A stretch of 64,000 bases of DNA from Tetrahymena thermophila SB210 (taxonomy: Eukaryota > Ciliophora > Oligohymenophorea > Hymenostomatida > Tetrahymenidae): positions 930,001 through 994,000 of the forward strand of contig NW_002476512.1 of assembly GCF_000189635.1 (NCBI RefSeq). Direction: 5' to 3'. Both the position numbers and the translations under genes were made by a program. This document shows, piece by piece, positions 62,870 to 64,000 of this stretch. Numbering within the stretch: the stretch's first letter is position 1; each line of letters opens with the position of its first letter. The notes beneath the pieces were generated by a model. That model made no database searches, was not told where the DNA came from, and saw nothing but the letters and a program-made list of their open reading frames with translations.

Positions 62870-64000
62870 ATGATTTACAAATATACTTCACTTTTTTGGA
62901 TCCTTAATATCATACTATTAGCTTATGGAGGTATCATTTATCTTACTTTTGTAAAATATGTTTAATTAATATAAAAATAATAGCTGATAAGCTTGTAGTT
63001 TAGGAATTAACTTCAACTTTCACAGGCTCAGGCTGGTCTCCTAACACTATATCGTAATGTCAAACAGGTGCTCTTACCGAATTTTCAAATCAAAATGTGA
63101 TGGGTTTTTTTGGTTTAGGAAGCAATACTTCTACTAAAACATTTACCAATATACCTCCTCACTGGAGCCTTTCAATTAGATTTGATTTACTTCTTTATTA
63201 ATCTTTAGATTCTAGTGATTATGTTTATGTTAAAATTAATGGAAACATAGATGCTTACTAAAAAGATAATCCCGATAACGGTTATTTCAGATGCATCTCA
63301 ACGAATGTATTTTTTTTTGATGAGGTAGTCCTTTACTATAGAAATTTTACTCATTCTGATTCTTCAATATCTGTGACCTTATTTTCTCAAACAGACGAAG
63401 CCATCTCTAATGAAGGTTTTGGTTTTAACAATTTTTATTTATACGTAGATACTTGCCATGATTCATGCTCAACTTGTACTGGACCTACTGCAACTTAATG
63501 TCTAACTTGTCCTACCAATTCTATTTAAAATGGAAATAAATGCATATGCAATAATGGCTATTCTGCCTAAAACAATCAATGCATACAAATTTGCTAATCA
63601 GGATATACTAAGGATTCTACAGGAAAAATTTGCGTTCAAGATTTTTGTAGTAATACAACATGTGACACTTGCTAAAATGGCTTATGTATATCTTGTAAAT
63701 CAGGATTTTATTTGCTAAACGGATAATGTGTATCAAGTTGCCCTTCCTACTCCACTCAAAGTGGTTAGTAATGTATGGACATAATTTCTTAAACTTAATG
63801 TAAATTTTATATTAAGATTTTTTATATTTTAAATAAATTGATAAATTAAATTTTTAGATGGAGGTTACTTGCTGAAAAGCATGTTTAATACTTACTTTGG
63901 AGAGAGTGAAATTATAGGATCTGGTCTAAATGCAATTGGATTTTTAGGAAACATTAATACTTCTAGCAGAGCATTAACTACTGTATGTAATGGTAAAACA
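62870..64000 (+). CDS. gene 9: 5' end of another family member (cut by window)
   Basis: Exon 1 62870-62930 (signal peptide MIYKYTSLFWILNIILLAYG), exon 2 62984-63799, exon 3 from 63858, running off the window. Domain 1 contains NTSTKTFTNIPPHWSLSIRF and YVYVKINGNIDAY, then the first cysteine block (CHDSCSTCTGPTATQCLTC). Exon 3 starts domain 2 with MFNTYFGESEIIGSGL. The signal peptide and the INGN.D.Y strand match genes 3 and 4 rather than genes 5-8, so a subfamily-2 gene follows the young array. Everything visible is open; completeness of the gene cannot be judged. Confidence 0.88.

Overview
The window is nuclear DNA of a ciliate, most likely Tetrahymena or a close relative. Base composition is extremely AT-rich. 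In every gene TAA and TAG stand where paralogues have CAA/CAG, so both read as glutamine, and only TGA ends a frame. Introns are short, mostly 50-130 nt, GT...AG and very AT-rich, which is longer than Paramecium introns. There is nothing prokaryotic here, and I saw no rRNA or tRNA gene.

Essentially all coding DNA belongs to one gene family, all on the + strand: eight complete genes (called genes 1-8 here), the 5' end of a ninth, one 5'-truncated pseudogene and one heavily deleted pseudogene. I assembled exons by hand. For genes 1-6 the exons join in frame to 1263, 1256, 1251, 1605, 1645 and 1643 codons; genes 7 and 8 follow gene 6 and should be about 1640. Each protein has a signal peptide, then two divergent copies of an approximately 150-residue domain carrying a PPHW/APHW signature and each ending in a 'VD' strand. 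A long series of furin-like cysteine modules (CxxCDxSCxTCxGP...NCLSC) follows. At the C terminus are five hydrophobic segments, with a long glutamine-rich cytoplasmic loop holding an RRPR...FY[D/E]R motif. These look like large cell-surface receptors or adhesion proteins. The overall plan (cysteine-rich GFR/furin-like ectodomain plus five membrane helices, tandem full and partial copies) resembles the mating-type proteins MTA/MTB of T. thermophila. I have not shown that they are mating-type genes.

Layout. 1-1830: 3' flank of another copy outside the window, then repeats. 1831-6402: gene 1. 6403-9614: duplicated 3' flanks and a deleted pseudogene (7737-8350). 9615-14140: gene 2. 16433-21054: gene 3. 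21184-21310: small inverted-repeat element. 23007-25401: 5'-truncated pseudogene. 26807-32771: gene 4, whose 3' half lies in a segment duplicated from the pseudogene region. 33871-62002: genes 5-8, a young tandem array with a period of about 7.34 kb. 62118-62200: degenerate inverted-repeat element where array homology ends. 62870-64000: 5' end of gene 9, which resembles genes 3 and 4 more than genes 5-8.

The genes do not form a pathway. They are variants of one surface protein, diversified by tandem duplication, module expansion through phase-1 exons, recombination inside introns and probably gene conversion. The most informative variation is a hypervariable loop in the first N-terminal domain and the number of cysteine blocks.
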